NCBI RefSeq assembly: GCF_000786695.1
Contig: NZ_CP009962.1
Coordinates: forward strand, 1,240,001-1,304,000
DNA length: 64,000 nucleotides
Reading direction: 5' to 3'
Source: Collimonas arenae
GTDB lineage: Bacteria > Pseudomonadota > Gammaproteobacteria > Burkholderiales > Burkholderiaceae_D
Translations under genes and position numbers: made by a program
Shown here: in pieces, positions 10,067 through 17,980 of the stretch
Numbering within the stretch: position 1 is the stretch's first letter
How the letters are laid out: each line of letters starts with the position of its first letter
The notes under the pieces: generated by a model
Databases searched by the model: none
What the model was told of the DNA's origin: nothing
The model's input: the letters and a program-made list of their open reading frames with translations, nothing else

Positions 10067-10525
10067 TCAGCCTGAAGCCAGGCTATGCCCGTTGCCCAGG
10101 CCGATCTTATGCTTGCCGTCCGCACCATAGAGCGACTGGCCGTGGGCGCGCAGGAAATTGATCGACTGCCTTACAAAATCCAGATGGGTGTGAATCATGA
10201 TGCCGTTGCGGTGATTGTTTTCGCGCGCCTGAGCGGCGCGTTTTAGCAAATCGTGCCAGACCAGCTGCAAATCGCTGCCGCCGGCTGCTGCAGCGGCATC
10301 GCCGCCTTCCCGCGTCAAGGCAAAGCCGGCTTGCTGCTGCCGACGTTCCCGCTCCTGCTCAAGGGTAGTGATGCGATCAGCCAACTGCGCCTTGTGCTCG
10401 GTAATCTGTTGCAGCTCGTCGAAGCGGCTGTGGATCAGCGCTTCCGCTTCCCGGTCCAGCAAATCCAGGAAAGTCGCCATCGCGGCCCGTTCCTGATTCA
10501 GGTGATTGAGCAAGGCGCTGCTCAT
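10067..10525 (-). CDS. flgN: FlgK/FlgL export chaperone FlgN
   Basis: 152-residue, strongly helical protein with the FlgN pattern (LLDREAEALIHSRFDELQQITEHKAQLADRI). FlgN binds the hook-filament junction proteins FlgK and FlgL in the cytoplasm and delivers them to the export gate. Its ATG overlaps the flgM stop, so it is co-translated with the anti-sigma factor. The gene is on the opposite strand to flhE and convergent with it; the 53-bp gap between them shows no strong terminator. Confidence 0.9.
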   Translation of the reverse strand: MSSALLNHLNQERAAMATFLDLLDREAEALIHSRFDELQQITEHKAQLADRITTLEQERERRQQQAGFALTREGGDAAAAAGGSDLQLVWHDLLKRAAQARENNHRNGIMIHTHLDFVRQSINFLRAHGQSLYGADGKHKIGLGNGHSLASG

Positions 10526-10866
10526 GACGGCTTCTTGCCAAGCAGGTCGCGCACGGTATCCAGTAAGCCGTCAGCGATTTTCTCGGGGTTGATCTGATAG
10601 CGCCCTTCGCTGATGGCCTGGCGTATCTCGGCCACCTTGGCGGCATCGAAATCGCCTGCGCCCGGCTGCAGCAATTGCGTCTGCAACTGGCGTACCTGGG
10701 CCGCCAGCGAATTCAAGGCGGCTGGCATAGGCGGGCTGGCGCTGCTGGCGACGCCGGTGGCAGCGGCGTCTGTGGATGCGGCACGCGGCGCGCTATCCTT
10801 GTTGGGCGCCACATTGGCTTGGTTCGACACACTGTTCAGCGGCTTTGTGGGTTGATCGATTTTCAA
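10522..10866 (-). CDS. flgM: Anti-sigma28 factor FlgM
   Basis: 114 residues. The N-terminal half is disordered and Ala/Pro/Ser-rich, as needed for export through the hook. The C-terminal half carries the sigma28-binding helices (AAKVAEIRQAISEGRYQIN, KIADGLLD). The start is TTG (10866) with AGGAAG just upstream; no ATG is available in frame. A 365-bp repeat element begins only 10 bp upstream of the start codon, and the sigma28 promoter lies beyond it, so the mRNA should have a long structured leader. This is unusual for a gene whose dosage sets late gene timing. Confidence 0.93.
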   Translation of the reverse strand: MKIDQPTKPLNSVSNQANVAPNKDSAPRAASTDAAATGVASSASPPMPAALNSLAAQVRQLQTQLLQPGAGDFDAAKVAEIRQAISEGRYQINPEKIADGLLDTVRDLLGKKPS

Positions 10867-10876
10867 GATACTTCCT

Positions 10877-11241
10877 CTAGGACCTGTTGGCAGTTAATTT
10901 GGGAATGCGAACGTGACGTAGGCGTTGCAGGCCTAGGCGCAGCGACGCGACGTAGCGGCACTACGGCAAGGAGCGGATAGCCGCCCCGTTGTAACAACGG
11001 CATGCGACGCCTACGGCTCGTTCCCTTCGGGTTCAAACCAAAACGCGCGCTGGACTGCGTTGCATGGCTTGCGGGGGCGACCTGCCCCTGCTACGCCATG
11101 CCCTTGCAGGGCGCATACCCGCCTGCATGCGGGTATCGTTGCGCAGGCGAACAGCACGCTGTCCGAATTCCCTGCTACACCCTTGCCAGCACGCGTTTTG
11201 GTTTGAACGCATCTCCCAAATTAACTGCCAACAGGTCCTAG
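10877..11241. repeat. MITE-like structured repeat element, copy 1 (365 bp)
   Basis: Ends in near-perfect terminal inverted repeats of about 32 bp (CTAGGACCTGTTGGCAGTTA at the left, its complement at the right). It contains nested inverted repeats: GTAGGCGT/ACGCCTAC, CCGTTG-TAA-CAACGG and a 22-bp arm pair (TTCAAACCAAAACG near 11033 with its complement near 11197). A second copy is at 48220-48503. Copy 1 carries about 80 bp extra in the central loop, including ATACCCGC/GCGGGTAT. No reading frame suggests a transposase, so if mobile it depends on an enzyme encoded elsewhere. It lies between flgM and its promoter. Confidence 0.85.
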
Positions 11242-11253
11242 GATATGTTCGGT

Positions 11254-11280
11254 ATAACGGCAGTCTGCGCTGAAACTTTA
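11254..11280 (-). promoter_or_regulatory. Sigma28 promoter of flgMN
   Basis: Read on the minus strand: TAAAGTTT, an 11-bp spacer, then GCCGTTAT; an exact match to the sigma28 consensus. The predicted start site falls about 5 bp before the edge of repeat copy 1, so nearly the whole flgM leader would be the repeat. Without the repeat, the leader would be about 15 nt. Confidence 0.85.
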
Positions 11281-11338
11281 GGTTTTTGTCAAAAAAGCCT
11301 TGTTTTGACTGTATTAGCTGTTTTATACAAGGATTACG

Positions 11339-12040
11339 CTAATTCGGCAGCGCGACCGAGCCATCTGCCAAGGCGGTGCCGCTGAGCATCTGTCCGGCCT
11401 GGGTCTTGACCTGGATGGTCGCACCGGCGCCGGCATTGGTCATGGCGCGGGCTTCCGTACTGACCACAAAGCCTGATCCTTGCGACTGCACTTTGACATT
11501 CTGTCCTTGCTGTATGACGTTGGCAACCTTCAGCAACTCCGTCCGTAGCGGCGCGCCCGAGGCAATCCGGTTGGAGGCGATCATGCCGCCGGCTTGCTGG
11601 GGGCTGGTGATCACGTTGCGCGGCAAGGCGCTCAAGTCGCCCTGGCGCAGCTGGATATCGGCCATGCTCAGCCTTTCTCCGGCATTGATAGTGCGGCCGG
11701 CGACATAGTAATTTCCTGTCACGGCGATGTAGGCTGGTACATAACGGCTCCAGGCCGGCATGGCCGCGCCGTCGCCGCTGCAGCGCACGCCGACCGAAAC
11801 CCGTCCCCACAGGCGGGCGCCGCTCGGCAGGAACACTTCTGGCGCATCGCAAGCGGGTAGCGCGCCCGACATCGGCGTGTCGATGCGAATACTGACCTTG
11901 CCCGGCAAACCTTTGGTCTGCTCCAGCAAGAACTGTTCTATCACCGGTCTGGCGCTGCCGCTGAGTTCCACCGCTGTCGCCAGCGCGGCCTGGCCAGCGA
12001 GGCTCAGCACTACGGCTGCGATCAAATGCATTGGCTGCAT
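11339..12040 (-). CDS. flgA: Flagellar P-ring assembly chaperone FlgA
   Basis: 233-residue periplasmic protein with an N-terminal signal peptide (LIAAVVLSLAGQAALA). The C-terminal SAF-like domain shows the typical FlgA pattern (GRTINAGERLSMADIQLRQGDLSALP, VIQQGQNVKVQSQGSGF, AGATIQVKTQAGQMLSGTA). It helps FlgI assemble into the P ring. It is divergent from the flgB operon with an XRE regulator gene in between. It shares direction with flgMN but is separated from it by the flgM promoter and the repeat. Confidence 0.95.
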   Translation of the reverse strand: MQPMHLIAAVVLSLAGQAALATAVELSGSARPVIEQFLLEQTKGLPGKVSIRIDTPMSGALPACDAPEVFLPSGARLWGRVSVGVRCSGDGAAMPAWSRYVPAYIAVTGNYYVAGRTINAGERLSMADIQLRQGDLSALPRNVITSPQQAGGMIASNRIASGAPLRTELLKVANVIQQGQNVKVQSQGSGFVVSTEARAMTNAGAGATIQVKTQAGQMLSGTALADGSVALPN

Positions 12041-12252
12041 ATCTCATTTCCCTATTCAAGGCGTTGTTGCGCAATATCCGAGCAATACCAGATTCTAGGT
12101 GACCGGCCGGCGCGGCCAAGCATTGAACTGGATTGCGATTTGCGTGTTGTTTGCGTTATTGGCCGGATGCGTCCTGCTTAATAATGTTTTGCGGCATCTG
12201 GCCGGGCCGGCGTCGAAGACGTTGGCAGGCGGTTGCAAACCAAGGATATCCA

Positions 12253-12531
12253 ATGGCGAATGTGAGTGAATTGACGGACGAGCACCAGGAAATGGCGCCA
12301 GAGACGCTGGCGGAGTTTTTGCGGCGGATACGCTTGAAGCAGACAGGCGAAGACGGCAAGAAGATATCGCTGACGGCAATGCATCAACGTTGCGGTTTGT
12401 CGGTGCCGGTGCTGAGCAAGCTTGAAACGGGCCGGGTCACCGATCCTAGCGGTTCGACCATCAAGCGCGTGTTGAGCGGCTATTGCGTGAGTTTCGATGA
12501 TTTTGCCCGTTATCTGCCAGAGGGAAAATGA
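12253..12531 (+). CDS. Small XRE-family helix-turn-helix protein
   Basis: 92 residues from the ATG at 12253. The helix-turn-helix is in the middle: TLAEFLRRIRLK, SLTAMHQRCGLSVPVLSKLETG, SGSTIKRVLSGYCVS. It has no other domain, so it resembles small Cro/CI-like DNA-binding proteins. It lies between the divergent flgA and flgB transcription units and points toward flgB, which suggests a local regulator, but no target site or function can be read from the sequence. I do not recognise it as a named flagellar gene. Confidence 0.7.
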   Translation: MANVSELTDEHQEMAPETLAEFLRRIRLKQTGEDGKKISLTAMHQRCGLSVPVLSKLETGRVTDPSGSTIKRVLSGYCVSFDDFARYLPEGK

Positions 12532-12610
12532 CGCGTGCATGGTACATGCGACGCATCGGAATCACATCGGCGATTTAAATTAAGGCCGAATATCCTGCCT
12601 GTTCCGGTGA

Positions 12611-12637
12611 TTGCGGCAGCCGGCGGCTACCTATAAT
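12611..12637 (+). promoter_or_regulatory. Possible promoter of the flgB operon
   Basis: A perfect TATAAT (12632-12637) lies 37 bp upstream of the flgB start; the only -35-like hexamer (TTGCGG, 12611-12616) is at a short 15-bp spacing. A good -10 with a poor -35 would fit an FlhDC-activated class II promoter, but I cannot identify an FlhDC box with confidence. Confidence 0.35.
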
Positions 12638-12674
12638 CGTTCTCATCAAAAGGTCTGTTGAAGGCAGGTACAAG

Positions 12675-13082
12675 ATGGTTGACAAACTGGATGCAGCATT
12701 GCGCTTTCAGCAGGAGGCGTTGAATTTGCGGGCGCGGCGGCAAGAAGTGCTGTCGTCGAATATTGCGCATGCCGATACTCCTGGCTACAAGGCGCGCGAT
12801 TTCGATTTCAGCAGCAGCTTGTCGCAAGCCATGGCGCAAGGCCGTCAGGCGCAATCGGTCAGCATGAACACCACTTCCGCACGGCACATCCAGGGCGAAG
12901 CAAGCATCAGCAACGATCCCGACTTACTGTACCGGGTGCCGACGCAATCGAGCATCGACGGCAATACCGTGGAGATGGATGTCGAGCGAGTCAATTTCAC
13001 CGACAACGCAGTCCACTACGAATCCGGCCTGACCATCATAGGGGCGCAAATCAAATCGTTGCTGTCGGCGGTGCAGCAATGA
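12675..13082 (+). CDS. flgB: Flagellar proximal rod protein FlgB
   Basis: 135-residue rod protein, normal length. The N-terminal helix carries the rod/hook signature (NIAHADTPGYKARDFDF) and the C-terminus the matching helical segment (VNFTDNAVHYESGLTIIGAQIKSL). FlgB is the cell-proximal rod subunit next to FliE and the MS ring. First gene of the flgB-to-flgJ operon, with a probable promoter just upstream. Confidence 0.97.
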   Translation: MVDKLDAALRFQQEALNLRARRQEVLSSNIAHADTPGYKARDFDFSSSLSQAMAQGRQAQSVSMNTTSARHIQGEASISNDPDLLYRVPTQSSIDGNTVEMDVERVNFTDNAVHYESGLTIIGAQIKSLLSAVQQ

Positions 13083-13093
13083 CCCTGTGGCTA

Positions 13094-13129
13094 AAGTAAG
13101 AAAACAAGAAAGTAAGCAAGCAAGTAAAC
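13094..13129 (+). repeat. Four-base periodic tract in the flgB-flgC spacer
   Basis: Nine consecutive 4-bp units of the form AAGN/AAAC (AAGT AAGA AAAC AAGA AAGT and so on). The tract is almost free of pyrimidines on the plus strand and ends at the flgC ribosome binding site (GAGG, 13130-13133). Confidence 0.6.
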
Positions 13130-13141
13130 GAGGAACAAGCT

Positions 13142-13570
13142 ATGCCACCTTCCAACGTATCCATGAATATTTTCGACGTTGCCGGTTCCGCCATGAGCGC
13201 GCAATCGCAGCGCATGAACGTTACCGCCAGCAATCTGGCCAACGCCGATAGCGTCTCTGGGCCGGACGGCCAGCCATACCGCGCCAAGCAGGTTGTGTTT
13301 GCAGTGGCGGCTAACGATCAACAGGATGCTTCGGCTGCGGTCGGCGGTGTCCAGGTGGCCGGGGTGGTGGAGGACCAGTCGCCGCTGAAAATGGTGTATG
13401 ACCCCAAGCATCCGCTGGCCAATGAGGCTGGCTATGTCGCCATGCCGAACGTGAATGTGGTGGAGGAGATGGTCAACATGATTTCCGCCTCGCGTTCGTA
13501 TCAAGCCAATGTCGAAGTATTGAACACTGCCAAGACCATGATGTTGAAGACGCTGACCATCGGGCAGTAA
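13142..13570 (+). CDS. flgC: Flagellar proximal rod protein FlgC
   Basis: 142-residue rod protein. The N-terminus has the family signature ([27 protein letters not shown]) and the C-terminus the conserved tail ([35 protein letters not shown], split here for description only by its two halves [11 protein letters not shown] and [13 protein letters not shown]). GAGG eight bases upstream of the ATG serves as ribosome binding site. Second gene of the flg operon. Confidence 0.97.
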   Translation: MPPSNVSMNIFDVAGSAMSAQSQRMNVTASNLANADSVSGPDGQPYRAKQVVFAVAANDQQDASAAVGGVQVAGVVEDQSPLKMVYDPKHPLANEAGYVAMPNVNVVEEMVNMISASRSYQANVEVLNTAKTMMLKTLTIGQ

Positions 13571-13634
13571 TCCATTTCTATATCAGAACGATTGAATAAC
13601 CACTCTGCGGCCACCGCATCAGGAGAGAACCACC

Positions 13635-14309
13635 ATGGCAGTTTCGGGCGTTTCAGGAGCCGACAATAACTCAGCAGGCGCGTTGGCAGGCGCTGTGTCA
13701 AGCAGTTCAGACCAAGAGCAGCGTTTTCTCAAATTGCTGGTGACACAGCTCAATAACCAGGACCCGTTGAATCCGTTGAACAATGCGGAGCTTACTTCGC
13801 AGCTGGCGCAGATGAGCACCGTCAGCGGCATTGAAAAAACCAATGCCGCGCTGCAAGCGTTGCTGGGCCAGACCGGCTCCAGCCAGACCTTGCAGGCGGC
13901 GTCTCTGATCGGCCACACCGTATTGACTCCCGGTGGCAGCGTTACGCTGAAGGATGGCGCAGCGGTTGGGGCTACGACCACGTTCGGGTTGAACATGCAA
14001 GGCGCAGCCGATACCGTCAAGGTCACCATCACCGATTCGGCCGGAAAAACCGTGCGCACGATTGATGTCGGCGCGCTGCCGCAAGGCACCAAGATCTTGT
14101 CATGGGACGGTAAAAACGACACCGGTACGATGATGGCCAATGGCGATTACAAAATCAGCGTGGCTGCCGCCGCCAACGGTACAGCCGTCGCTGCCGGCAC
14201 GCTGACCTATGCGCAGGTTGCCAGCGTGGCGCAAGGCGCCAATGGCGTCACCTTGAACCTGGGTGCGGCCGGTACCGTGGCGTTGAGCGACGTCAAACAG
14301 TTTTTATAA
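13635..14309 (+). CDS. flgD: Flagellar hook capping protein FlgD
   Basis: 224 residues. FlgD caps the growing hook and is needed for polymerisation of FlgE. The N-terminal region has the conserved FLKLLVTQLNNQDPLNPLNN motif and QMSTVSGIEK; the C-terminal half is the FlgD Ig/Tudor-like region (GKTVRTIDVG, SWDGKNDTGTMMANGDYKI). AGGAGAG lies just upstream of the ATG. Located as expected between flgC and flgE. Confidence 0.96.
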   Translation: MAVSGVSGADNNSAGALAGAVSSSSDQEQRFLKLLVTQLNNQDPLNPLNNAELTSQLAQMSTVSGIEKTNAALQALLGQTGSSQTLQAASLIGHTVLTPGGSVTLKDGAAVGATTTFGLNMQGAADTVKVTITDSAGKTVRTIDVGALPQGTKILSWDGKNDTGTMMANGDYKISVAAAANGTAVAAGTLTYAQVASVAQGANGVTLNLGAAGTVALSDVKQFL

Positions 14310-14413
14310 ATTTCATCTGTCATTTATCTGTTTCTTTCACCAGCCACCTGTTGTTCTCGCGATAGCCGGGGCTGGAAGAACTTGCGATTAACTGATTTAA
14401 AAAGGAGAGCACC

Positions 14414-15622
14414 ATGGGTTTTCAACAAGGCGTAAGCGGCTTGAACGCCAGTTCCAGCAATCTCGATGTGATCGGCAATAACGTCGCCAACTCGGGGACC
14501 GTAGGCTTCAAGGCGGGCAGCGTATTGTTTGCCGACGTCTATGCCGGTTCGCGGGTCGGTCTGGGAACCCAGGTAGCGGGCGTGTCGCAGAATTTTACGC
14601 AAGGGGCGGTGCAGACCAGCACGCGCGCGCTGGATGTGGCGATTACCAATGGCGACGGCTTCTTCCGTCTGGCTAGCCCTTCCGGCGAAGTATCGTATTC
14701 GCGCAATGGCCAGTTCAATATCGATAAAGACAACTACATCATCAATTCTGGCGGCTTGCGCCTGACGGGCTATCAGGTTGGCGCCAACGGCAGTATTGCC
14801 GGCGGCACACCCGCAGCATTGCAGTTGCCGGCGACAGCGATGGCGCCGAATGCGACTGCCAAGATCAATGCGCAATACAATCTTGATTCACGTAGCACGA
14901 TACCTGTTACAACGACATTCAGCTCGACCGACTCGACCAGTTTCAACTATCAAAATGCAGTGACTGGCTACGACTCGCTGGGCAACCCGCATGAAATTAC
15001 CAGCTTCTTTGTCAAGACCGCCGCCAACGCCTGGGATGTTTACCAAACCGTCGACGGCGGCGCCAGCAGCAAGGTTGGCGGATTGACCTTTGATCCCGCG
15101 GGTACGGGCAAGCTGGTGGCGCCGGCAGGCGGCATCTTGACGCCTGCCACCATACCGCTGACGAATGGCGCGGCGCCCATGAATTTCAGCATCAACCTGA
15201 CTGGCACGACACAATTCGGTAACGATAATTCTGTCGCCAAACAGACCCAGGATGGCTATACCTCCGGTTCCCTGACCGCGTTTGCGATCAATCCGGATGG
15301 CACGGTGACCGGAAAATATTCGAATGAACAGACCAAGACGCTGGGTCAGATCGTGTTGACATCATTCGCCAATCCGGACGGATTGCAGCCGAAGGGCGGC
15401 AACGTCTGGGCCGAAACGGCCGCGTCCGGCCAGCCGCTGGTAGGCACTGCCGGCGCAGGCAGCAAAGTCGGCGCATTGGCTTCCGGCGCACTGGAGTCGT
15501 CCAACGTCGACCTCACCGCAGAACTGGTCAACATGATCATCGCGCAACGCACCTACCAAGCCAACGCGCAAACCGTGAAGACCCAGGACCAGGTCATGCA
15601 GACTCTGGTGAGCATGCGCTGA
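14414..15622 (+). CDS. flgE: Flagellar hook protein FlgE
   Basis: 402 residues, the usual size for FlgE. N-terminal D0 segment MGFQQGVSGLNASSSNLDVI and IGNNVANSGTVGFK, C-terminal D0 segment (NVDLTAELVNMIIAQ, TYQANAQTVKTQDQV). The middle is the variable surface domain. AAAAGGAGAG precedes the ATG. Builds the flexible hook joining rod and filament. Confidence 0.97.
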   Translation: MGFQQGVSGLNASSSNLDVIGNNVANSGTVGFKAGSVLFADVYAGSRVGLGTQVAGVSQNFTQGAVQTSTRALDVAITNGDGFFRLASPSGEVSYSRNGQFNIDKDNYIINSGGLRLTGYQVGANGSIAGGTPAALQLPATAMAPNATAKINAQYNLDSRSTIPVTTTFSSTDSTSFNYQNAVTGYDSLGNPHEITSFFVKTAANAWDVYQTVDGGASSKVGGLTFDPAGTGKLVAPAGGILTPATIPLTNGAAPMNFSINLTGTTQFGNDNSVAKQTQDGYTSGSLTAFAINPDGTVTGKYSNEQTKTLGQIVLTSFANPDGLQPKGGNVWAETAASGQPLVGTAGAGSKVGALASGALESSNVDLTAELVNMIIAQRTYQANAQTVKTQDQVMQTLVSMR

Positions 15623-15671
15623 TGATGGACTTCGTTAACGTCATCACGGTTGCCGGCAACGGGGAGCAAGC

Positions 15672-16418
15672 ATGGACCGCATGATCTATATCGCCATGAG
15701 CGGCGCCAAGCAAGTCATGGAACAGCAGGCGTCGGCGGCCAATAATATGGCCAACGTGTCGACTCCCGGTTTCCGGGCGCAACTCAACAGCTTCCGCGCG
15801 GTGCCGGTCGTGGGCAGCGAAGCAGCCACGCGCGCCTTCGTGGTGAGCGCCTCGTCTGGCGCGGACATGCGCACCGGGCCGTTGACCGAGACCGGGAGGC
15901 CGATGGATGTGGCGGTGCGCGGCGACGGTTGGTTGACGGTACAGACCGCAGATGGCAACGAAGCGTATACGCGAGTCGGCAATCTTCAGGTAGGCGCCGA
16001 CGGCCAATTGATGACTATGGATAAATTGCCAGTGATCGGCGATGCCGGGCCGATGGCCGTGCCGCCGGGGGCAGCGGTGATGGTGTCTTCAGATGGCCTG
16101 GTAAGCGCTATCGGCGCCGGCGATCCGGCTACCAATGTGGCGCAGTTGGGGCGTTTGAAACTGGTCAATCCTGACGCCAAAGACCTGCAGCGCGGCGATG
16201 ACGGCTTGTTCCGGATGCGTGCCGGCGCTGCTGCGCCGGACGCCGATCCTGCGGTGACCTTGCAGACCGGTGCGATTGAAGGCAGTAATGTCAATCCGGT
16301 GTCGGCGATGGTAGACATGATCGCCAATGCGCGCAGTTTCGAAATGCAAATGAAGGCCGTCAAGAGCGCTGATGAAAATGACCAGCGGGCCAACCAGTTG
16401 TTGAGCATGACGGCTTAG
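15672..16418 (+). CDS. flgF: Flagellar proximal rod protein FlgF
   Basis: 248 residues. N-terminal signature MIYIAMSGAKQVMEQQASAA and NNMANVSTPGFRA; C-terminal segment (NVNPVSAMVDMIANARSFEMQ, in two conserved helices). FlgF is a rod subunit between FlgC and FlgG. The stop is followed by a tandem repeat before flgG. Confidence 0.97.
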   Translation: MDRMIYIAMSGAKQVMEQQASAANNMANVSTPGFRAQLNSFRAVPVVGSEAATRAFVVSASSGADMRTGPLTETGRPMDVAVRGDGWLTVQTADGNEAYTRVGNLQVGADGQLMTMDKLPVIGDAGPMAVPPGAAVMVSSDGLVSAIGAGDPATNVAQLGRLKLVNPDAKDLQRGDDGLFRMRAGAAAPDADPAVTLQTGAIEGSNVNPVSAMVDMIANARSFEMQMKAVKSADENDQRANQLLSMTA

Positions 16419-16428
16419 CGACAGCTTA

Positions 16429-16483
16429 TTGATCACTCATTGACCGCTCATTGAGCACTCATTAGGCACTCATTAAGCACTTA
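16429..16483 (+). repeat. Five tandem 11-bp units between flgF and flgG
   Basis: Five head-to-tail copies of an 11-bp unit with consensus TTGAGCACTCA: TTGATCACTCA, TTGACCGCTCA, TTGAGCACTCA, TTAGGCACTCA, TTAAGCACTTA. They fill half of the 100-bp gap between flgF and flgG. The period is close to one DNA helical turn. No promoter motif is obvious inside. Confidence 0.85.
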
Positions 16484-16518
16484 ATCGAGCAACTAGTTTT
16501 CCGACAGGAGTTTTACCC

Positions 16519-17301
16519 ATGATGCGTTCACTTTCCATCGCCAAGAGCGGTCTCGACGCCCAGCAGCAACAGCTGGACGTGATTTCGAATAACCTGGCCA
16601 ACGTCGGCACCACCGGTTTCAAGCGTAGCCGCGCGGTCTTTGAAGACCTGATGTACCAGAATCTGCGCCAGGTAGGCGGCCAGACTTCCGACCAGACCAA
16701 TTTACCGTCCGGCTTGCAGATCGGCACCGGCGTGCGGCTGGTGGCGACGGAACGGATTCATACCCAGGGCAATCCGACCAAGACCGACAATACCAAGGAC
16801 GTAGCGATTTCCGGTGATGGTTTTTTCCAGGTACAAATGCCGGACGGTACCACGGCTTATACGCGCGACGGTTCGTTCCAGTCGGACTCGACCGGCCAGC
16901 TGGTGACAGCCAGCGGCTATCCGGTACAACCGGCGATCACGATTCCGCAAAACGCCACCAGCATGACGATCGCCAAGGATGGCACGGTGTCGGTGACGCA
17001 AGCGGGCAGCACCGCGAGCGTGCAGGTCGGCCAGATCCAGCTGGCGACCTTTCTCAATGCGACGGGTCTGCAAAGCAACGGCGAAAACCTGTACACCGAA
17101 ACCAACGCCTCCGGCACCGCCAACCAAAGCACGCCAGGCCAGAACGGCGCGGGAACGCTCGGCCAGGGCTATGTCGAATCGTCCAACGTAAATGTAGTCG
17201 AAGAGCTGGTAAACATGATCCAGACCCAGCGCTCCTATGAAATCAACAGCAAGGCGGTGACCACTTCCGACCAGATGCTGCAACGCCTGACCCAGTTGTA
17301 A
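16519..17301 (+). CDS. flgG: Flagellar distal rod protein FlgG
   Basis: 260 residues, the canonical FlgG length. N-terminal [20 protein letters not shown] and [18 protein letters not shown]-terminal [19 protein letters not shown] and [16 protein letters not shown]. Forms the long distal rod passing the P and L rings. GACAGGAG precedes the start. Its stop shares one base with the flgH start. Confidence 0.98.
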   Translation: MMRSLSIAKSGLDAQQQQLDVISNNLANVGTTGFKRSRAVFEDLMYQNLRQVGGQTSDQTNLPSGLQIGTGVRLVATERIHTQGNPTKTDNTKDVAISGDGFFQVQMPDGTTAYTRDGSFQSDSTGQLVTASGYPVQPAITIPQNATSMTIAKDGTVSVTQAGSTASVQVGQIQLATFLNATGLQSNGENLYTETNASGTANQSTPGQNGAGTLGQGYVESSNVNVVEELVNMIQTQRSYEINSKAVTTSDQMLQRLTQL

Positions 17302-17978
17302 TGACCAAGCCGATGTTGAAAAAATGCTGCCTGTGGCTAGCTACATTGTTGCTCGGCGCTTGCGCGCAACTGCCGCGTGAGCCGCTGGTGCAGCAGCCGA
17401 TGACCGCGCGCGCCGAGGTGCGGCCAACGATGCCGGTGAATGGCGCCATCTATCAATCCGGTTTCAGCAGCCAGGCCTTGTTTGAAGACCGCCGGCCGCG
17501 CAATGTCGGCGATATCCTGACCATCATCGTCAGCGAAAACGTTAACGCCAGCAAAAACTCCGCAGCGAACTCCAGCCGCAACGGCAGCACCAGCAGCGCG
17601 CTGACGGCGATTCCGAAATTCCTGGGCGGCTTGTTCGGCAATCTCGATACTGAAGCCAAGGCTACCAACGCGCTGACCGCCAAAGGCGGCGCCAATGCTG
17701 CAAACACGTTCAACGGCGTGATCACCGTCACCGTGACCGAGGTGCTGGGCAACGGCAATCTGATCGTCAGCGGCGAAAAACAGATGATGATCAACCAGGG
17801 CACGGAATTCATCCGTTTCTCCGGCGTCGTCAATCCGCGGACCGTCAGCGGCAACAACAGCGTCGCTTCGACGCAAGTGGCTGACGCCAGGATCGAGTAC
17901 AGCGCCAAGGGCTATATCGACGAGGCGCAAACCATGGGCTGGCTGCAACGCTTCTTCCTCAACGTCTTACCGTTCTGA
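17301..17978 (+). CDS. flgH: Flagellar L-ring lipoprotein FlgH
   Basis: 225 residues. Lipoprotein signal with lipobox LLGACA near residue 17, then the FlgH region ([40 protein letters not shown] and [21 protein letters not shown], given as separate segments). It forms the bushing in the outer membrane. ATG overlaps the flgG stop by one base; flgI follows two bases after its stop. Confidence 0.97.
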   Translation: MTKPMLKKCCLWLATLLLGACAQLPREPLVQQPMTARAEVRPTMPVNGAIYQSGFSSQALFEDRRPRNVGDILTIIVSENVNASKNSAANSSRNGSTSSALTAIPKFLGGLFGNLDTEAKATNALTAKGGANAANTFNGVITVTVTEVLGNGNLIVSGEKQMMINQGTEFIRFSGVVNPRTVSGNNSVASTQVADARIEYSAKGYIDEAQTMGWLQRFFLNVLPF

Positions 17979-17980
17979 TC

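Noticed and set aside
11002..11273. Short open frames inside repeat copy 1
   Set aside because: The sequence is explained by nested inverted repeats, and the corresponding frames are not kept in copy 2.
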